From: Alphaproteobacteria bacterium UBA1301
Lineage (GTDB): Bacteria; Pseudomonadota; Alphaproteobacteria; Micropepsales; Micropepsaceae
Assembly (NCBI GenBank): GCA_002307725.1
Contig: DBUB01000018.1
Coordinates: forward strand, 186,001-250,000
Direction of reading: 5' to 3'
DNA: 64,000 bases
Position numbers and translations under genes: made by a program. Under the pieces are notes generated by a model. It was given only the letters and a program-made list of their open reading frames with translations, ran no database searches and was not told the DNA's origin. Shown in pieces: positions 50,303 to 59,817 of the stretch; position 1 is the first letter of the stretch, and every line of letters starts with the position of its first letter.

Positions 50303-50923
50303 TTATCGCACCATATGCGACCAGTTCACCGAGATGGTACGGGTGAAGACGGCGGGAAGATCGTCGTGATCGGCGACTAGATGGACCACGCATTTGGTGG
50401 CGTTGGCATCGGCCTTGGAACCAGCCGACTGTATGATCTTGGTTTGAACCTCGCCTGAGGACAGACGTGCCACCGCAACCAGCGTGATCGGCTGACCGGG
50501 GAGATCAAAATTCTTGTCGATCGGATAGAGCCTCTGGCAGCGCCGGTCGGCATCGCGTTCGAGCAGCGCAAAGGCCTTGCGCTCGCCGGCCATGTCGGCC
50601 AAGCGGCCCCAGTGATAATCAAAGGTGGTGAAAGCCGCGACCGCCACGCCGTTATGGGTGGCCGGCGTGTAAGTGTACTTCGCCACGCATTTGGCGGCGC
50701 GTTCGTCGGAGCCGGCATCGCCGCTCGACTCGGCAATTTTCACATCCACCACCGCACCGGTTTCGGTGACCTTGAAAGCAAGCTTTACCCGCCCGGTCTC
50801 GGGTACGCGCGGCGGATCGCATTCCTTGAGACCGGTCAGCACCGGCTTGGTGTCGGTATCGGCATAAGCGGCCCCCGCCGCGACTACGGCGTACGCCAGC
50901 GCCAGCGTCATCCTGTTCAACAT
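50303..50923 (-). CDS. Periplasmic TonB C-terminal-like protein
   Basis: 206 residues from ATG 50923. Signal peptide (LALAYAVVAAGAAYA), then a TonB-C-like domain (ECDPPRVPETGRVKLAFKVT, GAVVDVKIAESSGDAGSDE, AAKCVAKYTYTPATHNGV), followed by a second, partly similar half (QPITLVAVARLSSGEVQTKI). It lacks the usual N-terminal TonB anchor and Pro-rich linker, so it cannot span the periplasm alone. Probably an envelope protein of unknown role. Confidence 0.82.
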   Translation of the reverse strand: MLNRMTLALAYAVVAAGAAYADTDTKPVLTGLKECDPPRVPETGRVKLAFKVTETGAVVDVKIAESSGDAGSDERAAKCVAKYTYTPATHNGVAVAAFTTFDYHWGRLADMAGERKAFALLERDADRRCQRLYPIDKNFDLPGQPITLVAVARLSSGEVQTKIIQSAGSKADANATKCVVHLVADHDDLPAVFTRTISVNWSHMVR

Positions 50924-51053
50924 GATCCCCCTCGTCTTCGCAACCACGAACTTTGTCCTCCGCAAAGTTGCCAGATTGATGACAATCCGTCACCCCTCCT
51001 CCGCCGCAAGCGCGACGATTATAGTGTGAGGTGCGAATCGAGGACGGCACGGC

Positions 51054-51506
51054 ATGAACATGGTCTCTGGGGACTGGGCCGAAGTGGCGCTGAAGCTGGG
51101 CGTGGCGGTGGTGCTCGGCGCCGCGATCGGACTGGATCGTGAACTGCGTCACAAATCGGCTGGCGTGCGCACCATCGGCCTTGTCACGCTCGGCGCGGCA
51201 CTGGCGGTGATGACGGTCAGCGGGACCGCTGGGGACCTGGCGGCGGCGTCGCGCGTATTGCAAGGCACCCTGGCCGGTATCGGTTTTCTCGGTGCCGGCG
51301 TGATCATGCATCACGGTCGCTCGATCGAAGGGCTGACCACCGCAGCATCCATCTGGACGGCCGCAGCCTTGGGCGCGGCGTGCGGCTTGGGCGCGTGGCA
51401 ACCGGTGATCATCGGCAGCGCTCTGGTGCTGTTGCTTCTGGTGGTGGCAGGCCGGATCGAAAAAAGCATCAGCCGACCGGCGGACGAAGACTCGAACGTC
51501 CGCTGA
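51054..51506 (+). CDS. MgtC/SapB-family inner-membrane protein
   Basis: 150 residues. Membrane helices: KLGVAVVLGAAIGLDRELRH (with the conserved GxDRE motif), TIGLVTLGAALAVMTVS, GTLAGIGFLGAGVIMH, GLTTAASIWTAAALGAACGL and IIGSALVLLLLVVAG. Only the membrane domain is present, without the C-terminal ACT-like domain, as in SapB-type members. Such proteins act in magnesium stress and acid survival; the mechanism is debated. Single gene. Confidence 0.92.
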   Translation: MNMVSGDWAEVALKLGVAVVLGAAIGLDRELRHKSAGVRTIGLVTLGAALAVMTVSGTAGDLAAASRVLQGTLAGIGFLGAGVIMHHGRSIEGLTTAASIWTAAALGAACGLGAWQPVIIGSALVLLLLVVAGRIEKSISRPADEDSNVR

Positions 51507-51684
51507 CCGGCCAGCGTGGGATCAGCTTGGCTTCCGCTATTCCCGAATAGCGCTCGCAATCGACTCCGGCAGGTTAGCATCTTGACCCAGCGTCGGCGAT
51601 TTTCTTTCCCCCTTTTAATCCGGAAACAGAACGGAAATCCTTTAGTTTGTGCGCTTAAATACTGCGGAGTTGGAGCGTTCTGTC

Positions 51685-52023
51685 ATGCTGGCATTGGTCG
51701 TGGCATTGGTGGCGACGGTGGAGGGAGGCAACGGCAATATGGCCGCGTTCTACGGCAACACCCTGATCACCACCGACGGCGGCATCGAGAGCCACTTCTA
51801 TTACAAGTCCGATCACAGCTTCACCGGCAGCGTGCCGCAATACCATTTTGACCTCAAAGGACGCTGGCACGAAATGCCGGACGGCACCATCTGCCGCGTC
51901 TTCGATCCGCCGCTGCCGCGGGTGAAAAATCCCGACTGCGGCCCGATGCTGGTGCATACGCTCGGCGAACACCAAACCTTCGACAACGGCGACAGCCAGA
52001 CGCTGGTGCCAGGGATCAAATAG
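51685..52023 (+). CDS. Small hypothetical secreted protein
   Basis: 112 residues from ATG 51685 (MLALVVALVATVEGG); an in-frame GTG at 51649 would bury the signal-like segment. Short hydrophobic start, then a beta-rich mature part (YGNTLITTDGGIESHFYY, FDLKGRWHEMPDGTICRVFD) with two Cys residues. Not recognised. Stands alone between mgtC-like and MFS genes. Confidence 0.6.
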   Translation: MLALVVALVATVEGGNGNMAAFYGNTLITTDGGIESHFYYKSDHSFTGSVPQYHFDLKGRWHEMPDGTICRVFDPPLPRVKNPDCGPMLVHTLGEHQTFDNGDSQTLVPGIK

Positions 52024-52188
52024 CCAGCCCGCGAAGACTTTGACGGCGGCGTCAATACCCAAAGCGGCGAAGGTCGCTGGACGTGCAGGGCAAAAGTAAA
52101 CCGAAGGTAAAAAGCGGGGCTTTCGCGCCGGTTAAACTTTTGCGGGTAGGGTACGGAGCCGAAAACCGTCAACGTCTTGGGGGCGCGG

Positions 52189-53409
52189 ATGCAAACAACT
52201 CGCAGAGCAAATCTGGCCGTGCCGGACAGCGAAGGCCGTTGCTATACCTTAGCCTATGCCGCCATCGCGGGCCTTTTCGCTCTCTGGGGACTGATGCAGT
52301 GGGATTTCGGCATTTTGCTGTTCCGCTTCGCCGCGTTTTTCGGTCTGACCCCGTGGCAGTCGTCGCTGATCGGCGCCGTATTCAGCATTACCTATTTCGC
52401 GCTGGCGATTCCGGCGTCGCTGCTTCACCGGCGTTTCGGCTTCAAGCTCGGCGTCATCTTTGCCCTGTCGGTCTCCGCGCTCGGCCCCTTCCTGATCTAT
52501 CCCTCGATCACCGAACATGGCTGCGGATATTTCCTCGGCGCGGTCGCCGTGATGGGCGTGAGTTGGCCCTTGCTCGAAACCAGTCTCAATCCGCTGGCCG
52601 CCGCCGTAGGTCCGCGCCGGACGGCCGTGCGCCGGGTCAATCTGGTGCAGGCGTTCAGTTCCGTCGGCCTGGCGGCAGGTTATTTTGTCGGTGAATGGCT
52701 GATCCCGGCCCATTTCGAATGGTCCATCAAGACTCTGGCGACGTCGACCGCGCTTCCGTTCGTTGCGGTGGGCTTGGCGATTTTGGTCCTCGCGTTCCTG
52801 ATCGACAAAGTCCCGTTCCCGGCAAACCCCGTGCATGGGCGCCTGCGCGACGAGATTTCGGCACTTTGGCGCGACCGGTTCTTCCGGCTCTTCGTTCTTG
52901 CCATATTCCTGTTTCAGCTGGCGCAGTCCATCGTCTGGAGCGTGACCGTCGCCTATTCGATGCAGGAACTGCCCGGCACGACCCCGGGCTTTGGCACGAA
53001 GATGCTGGTGGTCTGCGGATTGCTCTATGCGCTCGGCCGGTTCGGTGGCGCGGCCCTGATGCCACGCATCGCGCCCGCCAAGCTGCTCGCCGCATCGCTG
53101 GCCATCGCAATCGTCCTGATATCGGCTGCGGCGTTGGGCGGGACCACCGGCCTCGGTTGCCTGGTCGCCATGAGCCTGTTCATGGCAATAACCTATCCCA
53201 CGCTTTTCGGGCTTGCGGTCGGTGATCTGGGCGCGACCGCCAAGCTCGCATCCGGCGTGCTGGTCACCGCAACCGGATTGGGTGCGTTCCTGGCGCCGAT
53301 CTTTCTGAACCTACCGCTGGGACCGGCGCGTTTTGCAATCCTGGCAGCGGTGCCTTGTCTTCTGGCGGTGCTGGCGTGCGCCGTCTACGTCAGCCGGACC
53401 AAGCCATAG
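52189..53409 (+). CDS. MFS sugar transporter (FucP-like)
   Basis: 406 residues from ATG 52189. Twelve membrane helices are readable; LYAAIAGLFALWGL-type first helix, SSLIGAVFSITYFALAIPAS, LLHRRFGFKLGV (loop 2-3 motif) and LVQAFSSVGLAAGYFVGEWL fit the fucose/glucose:H+ symporter group (FGHS, FucP). It imports or exports sugars; the substrate is not known. Its end overlaps the opposite-strand GDT1-like gene by 20 nt. Confidence 0.88.
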   Translation: MQTTRRANLAVPDSEGRCYTLAYAAIAGLFALWGLMQWDFGILLFRFAAFFGLTPWQSSLIGAVFSITYFALAIPASLLHRRFGFKLGVIFALSVSALGPFLIYPSITEHGCGYFLGAVAVMGVSWPLLETSLNPLAAAVGPRRTAVRRVNLVQAFSSVGLAAGYFVGEWLIPAHFEWSIKTLATSTALPFVAVGLAILVLAFLIDKVPFPANPVHGRLRDEISALWRDRFFRLFVLAIFLFQLAQSIVWSVTVAYSMQELPGTTPGFGTKMLVVCGLLYALGRFGGAALMPRIAPAKLLAASLAIAIVLISAAALGGTTGLGCLVAMSLFMAITYPTLFGLAVGDLGATAKLASGVLVTATGLGAFLAPIFLNLPLGPARFAILAAVPCLLAVLACAVYVSRTKP

Positions 53410-53962
53410 ACGCCCGCACCGCAAACACGATGCCGAGCCCGGCAAAGATCGCGGCGGCGACGTAGCGGATCGTCTTCAGCGGCAGGCGGCCGGCAAAGGC
53501 GTTGCCGAGGAACACCACCGGCGCATCGGCGATGAGCAGGCCCAGCGTCGAACCCGCCACCACGGCAACGAGGCTGTGATAGCCGGCCGCCAGCGTGGTG
53601 GTGACGATCTGAGTCTTGTCGCCGATCTCGGTCATGAAGAAAATCCACAGCGTCGCCAGAAAGACGTTGCGCGCCGAGCAATCGGGCTTGCCGCCATCCT
53701 TGTCGGGGATCAGCGTCCAGCCCGCCATGACGAGAAGGCTCACCGCCACAACCGTGTCGAGCACACGTGGCTTCAGCCAATCAGCGAGCAGGATGCCGAC
53801 GGCACCCGCCGCCAGATGGTTGACCAGCGTCGCCGCCACGATCCCGGCCAGGATCGGCCACGGCTTGCGGTAACAGGCCGCCAGCATCAGCGCCAGAAGC
53901 TGGGTGCGATCGCCGATTTCGGCGATGGCGACGGCGCCAAAGGTGACAAGAAAGGCTTCCAT
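53390..53962 (-). CDS. TMEM165/GDT1-family cation transporter (UPF0016)
   Basis: 190 residues from ATG 53962 (MEAFLVTFGAVA). Six membrane helices with the two family motifs E-x-G-D-(K/R)-T: AIAEIGDRTQLLALML in helix 1 and FFMTEIGDKTQIVTTTLA in helix 4. Members export Mn2+ or Ca2+; MneA in Vibrio is a Mn2+ exporter. Convergent with the MFS gene and divergent from the AbrB-like gene. Confidence 0.93.
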   Translation of the reverse strand: MEAFLVTFGAVAIAEIGDRTQLLALMLAACYRKPWPILAGIVAATLVNHLAAGAVGILLADWLKPRVLDTVVAVSLLVMAGWTLIPDKDGGKPDCSARNVFLATLWIFFMTEIGDKTQIVTTTLAAGYHSLVAVVAGSTLGLLIADAPVVFLGNAFAGRLPLKTIRYVAAAIFAGLGIVFAVRASMAWSG

Positions 53963-54068
53963 AAGGGGAGATGGCCTTGCTGCCAGGAAAAGTGCAAGCG
54001 GCGGGTGGTCGCGCGGGAGGAATGGGCACCTTGCAATCAGCGGCAAAGACCGTCACCACAGCGCCGTC

Positions 54069-55148
54069 ATGGTGGCTTCGCTCGACCGGCTGATGCAGCG
54101 TTTGCACAACCGCATCTTCGCCCAATGGGGCGTGGTGCTGGTGCTGTCGCTCGTCTTTCTCACAGTGCTGGAAGCGTTCCGGCTGCCGGCGGCACTGCTG
54201 CTCGCGCCGATGATTGCGGGGATTCTGTTTTCGGCGGCAGGCGGCACGGTGAAGGTGCCGGACTTCTTCTACGCCGGGGCGCAAGGCGTGGTTGGCGTCA
54301 TGATCGCCAAAAGCCTGCCGCTGTCGAACCTCACCGAGGCGGTACGCGATTGGCCGGTATTCCTCGGCGGCGTCGGCTCGACGGTGGTGACAGCAGCCCT
54401 GCTCGGCTGGCTGCTTACCCGCTGGCGCGTGCTTCCAGGCACCACGGCGATTTGGGGCTCGTCGCCCGGCGCCGCTTCGACCATGACGGTGATGGCGGAA
54501 GCCTTCGGTGCCGACGTGCGGCTGGTTGCCTTCATGCAATACCTCAGGGTGATGTGCGTGGCAGGCGCGGCGAGCATCATCGCCAGTGTGGTGATGACGG
54601 GCGCCGGTCATCCGTTGCCACCGGTCGACTGGTTTCCCGCGATCAAGCCCGCCGCGCTCGCGGCCACACTCGCCATTGCGTTGGTAGGTGCATTGCTCGG
54701 CAAAGTGCTCCGGGTGCCCGCCGGGGCCTTGCTGGTGCCGCTGGTGGCGACCAGCGTTTTGACCTGGACCGGCGCCGTCGCGATCCAATTGCCGTCCTGG
54801 CTGCTGGCGATTTCCTATGCGCTGTTCGGTTGGAGCATCGGCCTCAAGTTCACGCGCGAGACGTTCCTTTACGCCGCCCGCGCCACGCCGCGCCTGCTCG
54901 CGTCCATCATCACGTTGATTGCGATCTGTGGCGGCTTTGGCATGATACTGTCGTGGGCGGTGGGCGTCGATCCGCTCACGGCCTATCTCGCCACCTCGCC
55001 GGGCGGCGCGGATTCAGTCGCCATCATCGCCGCCTCGTCGAAAGTGGATGTGCCCTTCGTCATGACGATGCAGATGACACGCTTCCTGGTCGTGCTGGTC
55101 ACCGGACCAGCTCTGGCGCGGTTTCTGGCGGGGCGTGCCGCTACGTGA
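54069..55148 (+). CDS. AbrB-family membrane protein
   Basis: 359 residues from ATG 54069 (MVASLDRLM). About ten membrane helices in two repeats (LPAALLLAPMIAGILFSAAG; VPAGALLVPLVATSVLTW) with the repeat signature GSSPGAASTMTVMAEAFG and TSPGGADSVAIIAASS. This is the AbrB duplication family (once called ammonia monooxygenase-like); function unproven. The longer upstream frame overlaps the GDT1-like gene on the other strand and is rejected. Confidence 0.88.
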   Translation: MVASLDRLMQRLHNRIFAQWGVVLVLSLVFLTVLEAFRLPAALLLAPMIAGILFSAAGGTVKVPDFFYAGAQGVVGVMIAKSLPLSNLTEAVRDWPVFLGGVGSTVVTAALLGWLLTRWRVLPGTTAIWGSSPGAASTMTVMAEAFGADVRLVAFMQYLRVMCVAGAASIIASVVMTGAGHPLPPVDWFPAIKPAALAATLAIALVGALLGKVLRVPAGALLVPLVATSVLTWTGAVAIQLPSWLLAISYALFGWSIGLKFTRETFLYAARATPRLLASIITLIAICGGFGMILSWAVGVDPLTAYLATSPGGADSVAIIAASSKVDVPFVMTMQMTRFLVVLVTGPALARFLAGRAAT

Positions 55149-55222
55149 AATTGGGTTAACCTGAGAAGTCTTGAATCCGCCCTAAAGATGCGCCACGTAA
55201 GCGGCTCTCAGGGGGAAAACGC

Positions 55223-57322
55223 ATGGGCCGGATATGGGATGGGTTCCTGCGCGGTGTTGACGCCTTTGGAGGCTGGATCATCGCTCATAACAAGCTCCTG
55301 TTGAAGATTGGCGTCTGGGCGGTCGGTCTTATCACGGTACCGCTGCTCGGCCTCTTCATCTTGCCGAGTTTTCTGGCGCTGATCGCCCCGCCGCTCGATT
55401 TGAAGCAGGACCTTTACGCCCTCAACCGGCCGGTGGCCTTCACCTTCCTCGACGCCAAGGGGGCCGTGGTCGGACGGCGCGGCGCCTCGGTTGGCGACCG
55501 CCTCAGCCTCAGCGAGATGCCCGTGTATCTGCCGGCCGCCTTCATCGCCATGGAGGACCGGCGCTTCTACGATCATCACGGTGTCGATCCGCGCGGTATT
55601 TTGCGCGCGATGGCAGCAAACTTGCGCGCCCGCCACACGGTCGCCGGCGGCTCCACCATCACCGAACAGACGGCAAAAATTCTCTTCACCAACCAGGAAC
55701 GCACCTTCACCCGGCGCCTCAAAACCGAGATGGATGCGGCGGTGCTGGAAAAATCGCTGTCGAAGAAACAGATCCTCGAACTTTATCTCAACCGCATCTA
55801 TCTCGGCTCTGCCGCGTACGGCGTCGACGGCGCGGCGCGCGTCTATTTCGGCAAGTCGGCGCGCGAGCTGACGCTCGGCGAAGCCGCGATGCTGGCGACC
55901 TTGACCCGCGCGCCCAGCGTGTTCTCGCCGCGGCGTGATTTGGCGGCGGCGCAGCAGCGCGCCGACGTGGTGCTGGCGACCATGGTCGAGACCGGCGCAA
56001 TCACCACGGCGGAAGCCAAAGACGCCCACGATCATCCCGCCAAGGTGATTGACCGCGCTGCCGTCGATGCCCGCAACTATTATCTCGATGCGGCCCGCGA
56101 CGAGGCGCTGCGATTGGCCTCTAGCAACGGCCAGCGTCCGCTCTCCGGCGACATGACCGTGCATACCACGCTGGAACCCAAGCTGCAGGAAACCGCCCGC
56201 AAGACGGCGCGCGACGTGATCGCGTCCAAACAAGCGGTCAAGGCCAATGTCCACGAAGCCGCGGTGGTGGTGATGAAACCGGACGGCGCCGTGGTCGCCA
56301 TGATCGGCGGCACCGACTACACCGAATCCACCTTCAACCGCGCCATCCAGGCCCATCGTCAGCCGGGCTCGGCGTTCAAGCCGTTCGTTTATCTGGCGGC
56401 GCTGGAATCCGGCCTGACGCCTTGGGAGACTCGCGAAGATCAGCCGGTATGGATCAATGGCTGGGCGCCAACCAATTTCGGCGGCCGTTCCTATGGCACG
56501 ATCACGCTGGCCGACGCCATGGCCCATTCGGTCAACACCATCGCGGTGCAAGTGGCGCAGGAAGTCGGCATCGACGCCGTGGTGGAAGCAGCCAAGCGCT
56601 GCGGCATCACCTCCAAACTGGTGCCCAATGCTTCGCTGGCGCTGGGCACCAGCGAAGTGACGCCGCTCGAACTGACCAGTGCTTACGCCGTGTTCGCTTC
56701 GGGCGGCCTCAAAGTCACTCCTTTCCTGGTGACCGAAGTGGATGGTGCCGACGGCCGTATTCTTTATCAGAGGAAAACGCGCGAACCCGAACGCGTGGTG
56801 GCGAGCCACGTCAACCGCGACCTCACCGCCATGCTGTTCGGCGTCGTCAGCCACGGCACCGGTTTTTCGGCCAATCTCTACGATCGCGAAGCAGCCGGTA
56901 AAACCGGCACCACTCAGGATTATCACGACGCCTGGTTCGTCGGCTTTACCGCCGATTACGTCACCGGGGTTTGGGTCGGCAACGATGATTCCGCGCCGAT
57001 GAAAGGCGTCACCGGCGGCACGCTTCCGGCAACCATCTGGAAGACGGTGATGAAGGCGGCGGAAAAGGACTTGCCCGCGCGCGGTCTCGACCGCTCGCCG
57101 CCAGAGGAAGCCATCGACGAAGACCAGCTCTTATCGTCCGGCACCGGCGGACTTTCTGCCGACGACGAAGCGGCGATCAACAATACCCCGCACCTCGAGC
57201 AGCAAGAACAGCGTCAGGAAAAGAAGAAGAACCCGGTCGGCGGCTTCCTCAACTGGCTGTTCGGCAGCGACGACGAAAAGCCGCCCAAGAACGCATCGCC
57301 GCCGGGCGAGAACGGGCAGTAG
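55223..57322 (+). CDS. PBP1A-type bifunctional penicillin-binding protein
   Basis: 699 residues. N-terminal membrane helix (IGVWAVGLITVPLLGLFILP). GT51 glycosyltransferase: AMEDRRFYDHHGVDPRGILR (catalytic Glu) and AGGSTITEQTAKILF. Transpeptidase: SxxK at Ser383 (QPGSAFKPFVYLAAL), SxN in AHSVNTIAVQV and KTG at Lys560 (AAGKTGTTQDYHDAWFVG). It polymerises and cross-links peptidoglycan. A C-terminal tail of about 60 residues is charged and Pro-rich. All motifs are intact. Confidence 0.95.
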   Translation: MGRIWDGFLRGVDAFGGWIIAHNKLLLKIGVWAVGLITVPLLGLFILPSFLALIAPPLDLKQDLYALNRPVAFTFLDAKGAVVGRRGASVGDRLSLSEMPVYLPAAFIAMEDRRFYDHHGVDPRGILRAMAANLRARHTVAGGSTITEQTAKILFTNQERTFTRRLKTEMDAAVLEKSLSKKQILELYLNRIYLGSAAYGVDGAARVYFGKSARELTLGEAAMLATLTRAPSVFSPRRDLAAAQQRADVVLATMVETGAITTAEAKDAHDHPAKVIDRAAVDARNYYLDAARDEALRLASSNGQRPLSGDMTVHTTLEPKLQETARKTARDVIASKQAVKANVHEAAVVVMKPDGAVVAMIGGTDYTESTFNRAIQAHRQPGSAFKPFVYLAALESGLTPWETREDQPVWINGWAPTNFGGRSYGTITLADAMAHSVNTIAVQVAQEVGIDAVVEAAKRCGITSKLVPNASLALGTSEVTPLELTSAYAVFASGGLKVTPFLVTEVDGADGRILYQRKTREPERVVASHVNRDLTAMLFGVVSHGTGFSANLYDREAAGKTGTTQDYHDAWFVGFTADYVTGVWVGNDDSAPMKGVTGGTLPATIWKTVMKAAEKDLPARGLDRSPPEEAIDEDQLLSSGTGGLSADDEAAINNTPHLEQQEQRQEKKKNPVGGFLNWLFGSDDEKPPKNASPPGENGQ

Positions 57323-57337
57323 CGTTGCACTGCGCGA

Positions 57338-59593
57338 TCACACCGAACGCGGCTTTCGCCACAACGACAGATATCCCAGCACCACCGCCGCCGCGATGGG
57401 GACCGCCCCGGCGAAAATGAACACCAGATCGCCCGGCATCCGCATCCATTCCAGCGTGCGCGCCAGAGGCGAGGCGGTGTAGGCCAGACTGCGCGCGTGC
57501 CAGTAGCCGTTGGCGATCACGTCGGCCACCTGCATGACGCCGCCGGGGAAAAGGCTGAGCGCCACCATCATCGCAAGGCCCCCATTGAGGCCCCAGAAGC
57601 CGACGCGGACGAGCCTCTCAAGTTTTGGCCACATGGGTTCGGACACTGCCTCGCGCAGCACGAACACCATCAGCGCCACGCCCAGCATGCCGAACACGCC
57701 CATCATCGCAGCATGGCCGTGATTGGGCGTGAGAATGGTTCCGATTTCGTAATAGCTGACGATCGGCATGTTGATGAGGAAGCCAAAAACCCCGGCGCCC
57801 AGGAAGTTCCAAAATCCCACCGCCATCAGAAAGAAGAAGGTCCAGCGGTGACGGTGCACGATACTCGCGTCGCCGCGTGTCACCTTGACGAAATCCCAAG
57901 CATCGAGCGTGATCAATGTCAGCGGCACCACTTCCAGCGCCGAAAACACGGCGGAGACCGCCATGTTCAATTCGGTCTGTCCCGTCCAATACCAATGATG
58001 GCCGGTACCGATCAGCCCACCGCCGAAATAGAGGATGGCGTCGAGATAGATCGTGCGCAGGGCCGAGATGCGCTTCACCAGCCCCATCTCGTAGAAAATG
58101 ATCGCGACGATAACAGTGACGAAGAACTCAAAAAAACCTTCGACCCACAGATGAATGATCCAGAAACGCCAGGCATCGACAATGGTGTAATTGGTATGGG
58201 CGCCGAAAAAGAGCGCCGGCAGATAGAACAAGGGAATGGCGAAGGCTGCGATCAGGAAGAAGTTGGCGAAGCCGCGCTTGGCGGGATCGTGCCGGGCGGG
58301 TGCTACCGCGCGCCACACCAGGAAGAACCAGAAGAGCAGACCGATGGCCAACAGGATCTGCCAGAAGCGGCCAATCTCGAGATACTCCCAGCCTTGATCG
58401 CCGAGCCAGAACCAGGATTTCGGTAACCAGCCCATCAAGCTGGCCCATTCTCCCATCAAGCTGCCGACCGCCACCACCAGAATGGCCCCGAAGAGGAGAT
58501 GGATTCCGAGGCGCTGGTGGCGCGGACTGACGCCGCCCAAGAGTTCGGCGACGAACAAGGCGCCCGCAACATAGGAAGTTGCGATCCAGAAAATCGCCGT
58601 CTGCAGATGCCAGGCCCGCAACAGATTGCTGGGAAAGATCGCCGACAGATCGAGGCCGTAAAACGATCCCGGCTCGGCGCGATAATGGGCCACCCCGGCA
58701 CCGACCAGCGTTTGAGCCAGGAACAACAGCACCGCCACCGCCATGAATTTCAAGGTGGCCACTTGCGCGCCGCTCAGCGTCCAACGTTCGCGCCCCGACG
58801 GCAAGCCATGCCAGCCGAGATAATCGAACTTGCCGAAGGCAAGCAGCACCAGCGCGGTGCCGCCGAGAAGCGCGATCAAGCTGGCGGCGCTCCAGATGAG
58901 GGCTGCGCTGCTGGGATGATTGCCCGCCAAGGGGTCATAGGGAAAATTGTTGGTATAGGAGTGGGTGGTGCCGGGGCGCGCGGCGACCGAACTCCAGGCC
59001 GCCCAGGCAAAAAAGGCGGTAAGGTCGTGCAGCTCTTGCGGGTCACGCACTGCGCGCACCGGCAAGCCGCCATTGAGGGCGGGATTTTCGAAATAGCGCT
59101 GCCAAACGCCAATCTCGTTTTTAAAGGTCTCGGCGCCGGCTGGTAACAAGGTCAGCGTATCACTGGCCGCGTCATAGCGATTGGTCTTGAGCAGTGCGCC
59201 GACTTCGCCGTCTACGCTCGCCCGTTCGCCAGAATCGAGATCGGCATAGGGTTTCGAAAAACGCGTTTCGGCGGTGCGCCCCGCCACATCCAAGGCCCAG
59301 TTGTGCAACACCGCCGCGCCGAAATCGGGCCCGAGATAACCGCCATGGCCCCAAATGGTGCCGTTGTCCATCAGGCCGTACTTGAGGAACACCTCCTGGC
59401 CGCGGCGCACATCGTCGCCGGTGTAGACGACAGTTCCGGACGGATCGACCACGCTTGCCGCCACCGGCGGCGCATTCTGATAGGCCTTGACGGTCAGAAG
59501 AATAAGAACGGCGAATCCCAGTACGAAGGTGACGCCGACGGCGCGGCCCCACCACGGCGAGAGTTGTTCGACTTCGGCCAAGGGTTGGGACAT
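57338..59593 (-). CDS. norB: Quinol-dependent nitric oxide reductase (qNOR)
   Basis: 751 residues from ATG 59593 (MSQPLAEVEQL; ribosome binding site GGAGAC). An N-terminal extension of about 200 residues (SVVDPSGTVVYTGDDVRRGQ, YGLMDNGTIWGHGGYLGPDF) marks the single-subunit quinol type. The heme-copper-like core has the His ligands: HLWVEGFFEFFVTVIVAIIF, GTGHHWYWTGQTE and NHGHAAMMGVFGMLG. It reduces two NO to N2O in the inner membrane. Divergent from hcp, another nitrosative-stress gene; no norC, as expected for qNOR. Confidence 0.95.
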   Translation of the reverse strand: MSQPLAEVEQLSPWWGRAVGVTFVLGFAVLILLTVKAYQNAPPVAASVVDPSGTVVYTGDDVRRGQEVFLKYGLMDNGTIWGHGGYLGPDFGAAVLHNWALDVAGRTAETRFSKPYADLDSGERASVDGEVGALLKTNRYDAASDTLTLLPAGAETFKNEIGVWQRYFENPALNGGLPVRAVRDPQELHDLTAFFAWAAWSSVAARPGTTHSYTNNFPYDPLAGNHPSSAALIWSAASLIALLGGTALVLLAFGKFDYLGWHGLPSGRERWTLSGAQVATLKFMAVAVLLFLAQTLVGAGVAHYRAEPGSFYGLDLSAIFPSNLLRAWHLQTAIFWIATSYVAGALFVAELLGGVSPRHQRLGIHLLFGAILVVAVGSLMGEWASLMGWLPKSWFWLGDQGWEYLEIGRFWQILLAIGLLFWFFLVWRAVAPARHDPAKRGFANFFLIAAFAIPLFYLPALFFGAHTNYTIVDAWRFWIIHLWVEGFFEFFVTVIVAIIFYEMGLVKRISALRTIYLDAILYFGGGLIGTGHHWYWTGQTELNMAVSAVFSALEVVPLTLITLDAWDFVKVTRGDASIVHRHRWTFFFLMAVGFWNFLGAGVFGFLINMPIVSYYEIGTILTPNHGHAAMMGVFGMLGVALMVFVLREAVSEPMWPKLERLVRVGFWGLNGGLAMMVALSLFPGGVMQVADVIANGYWHARSLAYTASPLARTLEWMRMPGDLVFIFAGAVPIAAAVVLGYLSLWRKPRSV

Positions 59594-59674
59594 CGCGATC
59601 GTCTCCCCGTTTCGGATGGTGAAGAAATGCGGCAACGGTTGTGCCGGCGACTCGCACCCTGCGCGGCGTAACAA

Positions 59675-59784
59675 CATGCACAAAAAATACTTCTTTTGCG
59701 ATTCATTCCTAACTCACTTCCCCTGCGTCAATCCGTCATTTCGTGTGCATCATTTAACGGGCGTATATTTCCTTAAAAGAAGTA
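59675..59784. promoter_or_regulatory. Divergent norB-hcp control region with inverted 10-bp repeat
   Basis: TACTTCTTTT (59689-59698) is answered by AAAAGAAGTA (59775-59784), so each gene has AAAAGAAGTA on its own strand and upstream of its start. Toward norB the sequence AAGAAGTATTTTTTGTGCAT resembles NsrR-type operators (two AAGATGCATTT halves), with clear mismatches. Likely a nitric-oxide-responsive operator pair; the regulator is not encoded here. Confidence 0.5.
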
Positions 59785-59817
59785 CGGACAATACTACATT
59801 ACCTCAGGGAGACGACC

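Noticed and set aside
55208..56926. 572-codon minus-strand frame over the PBP gene
   Set aside because: Mirror of the PBP1A coding sequence, which has all GT51 and transpeptidase motifs.
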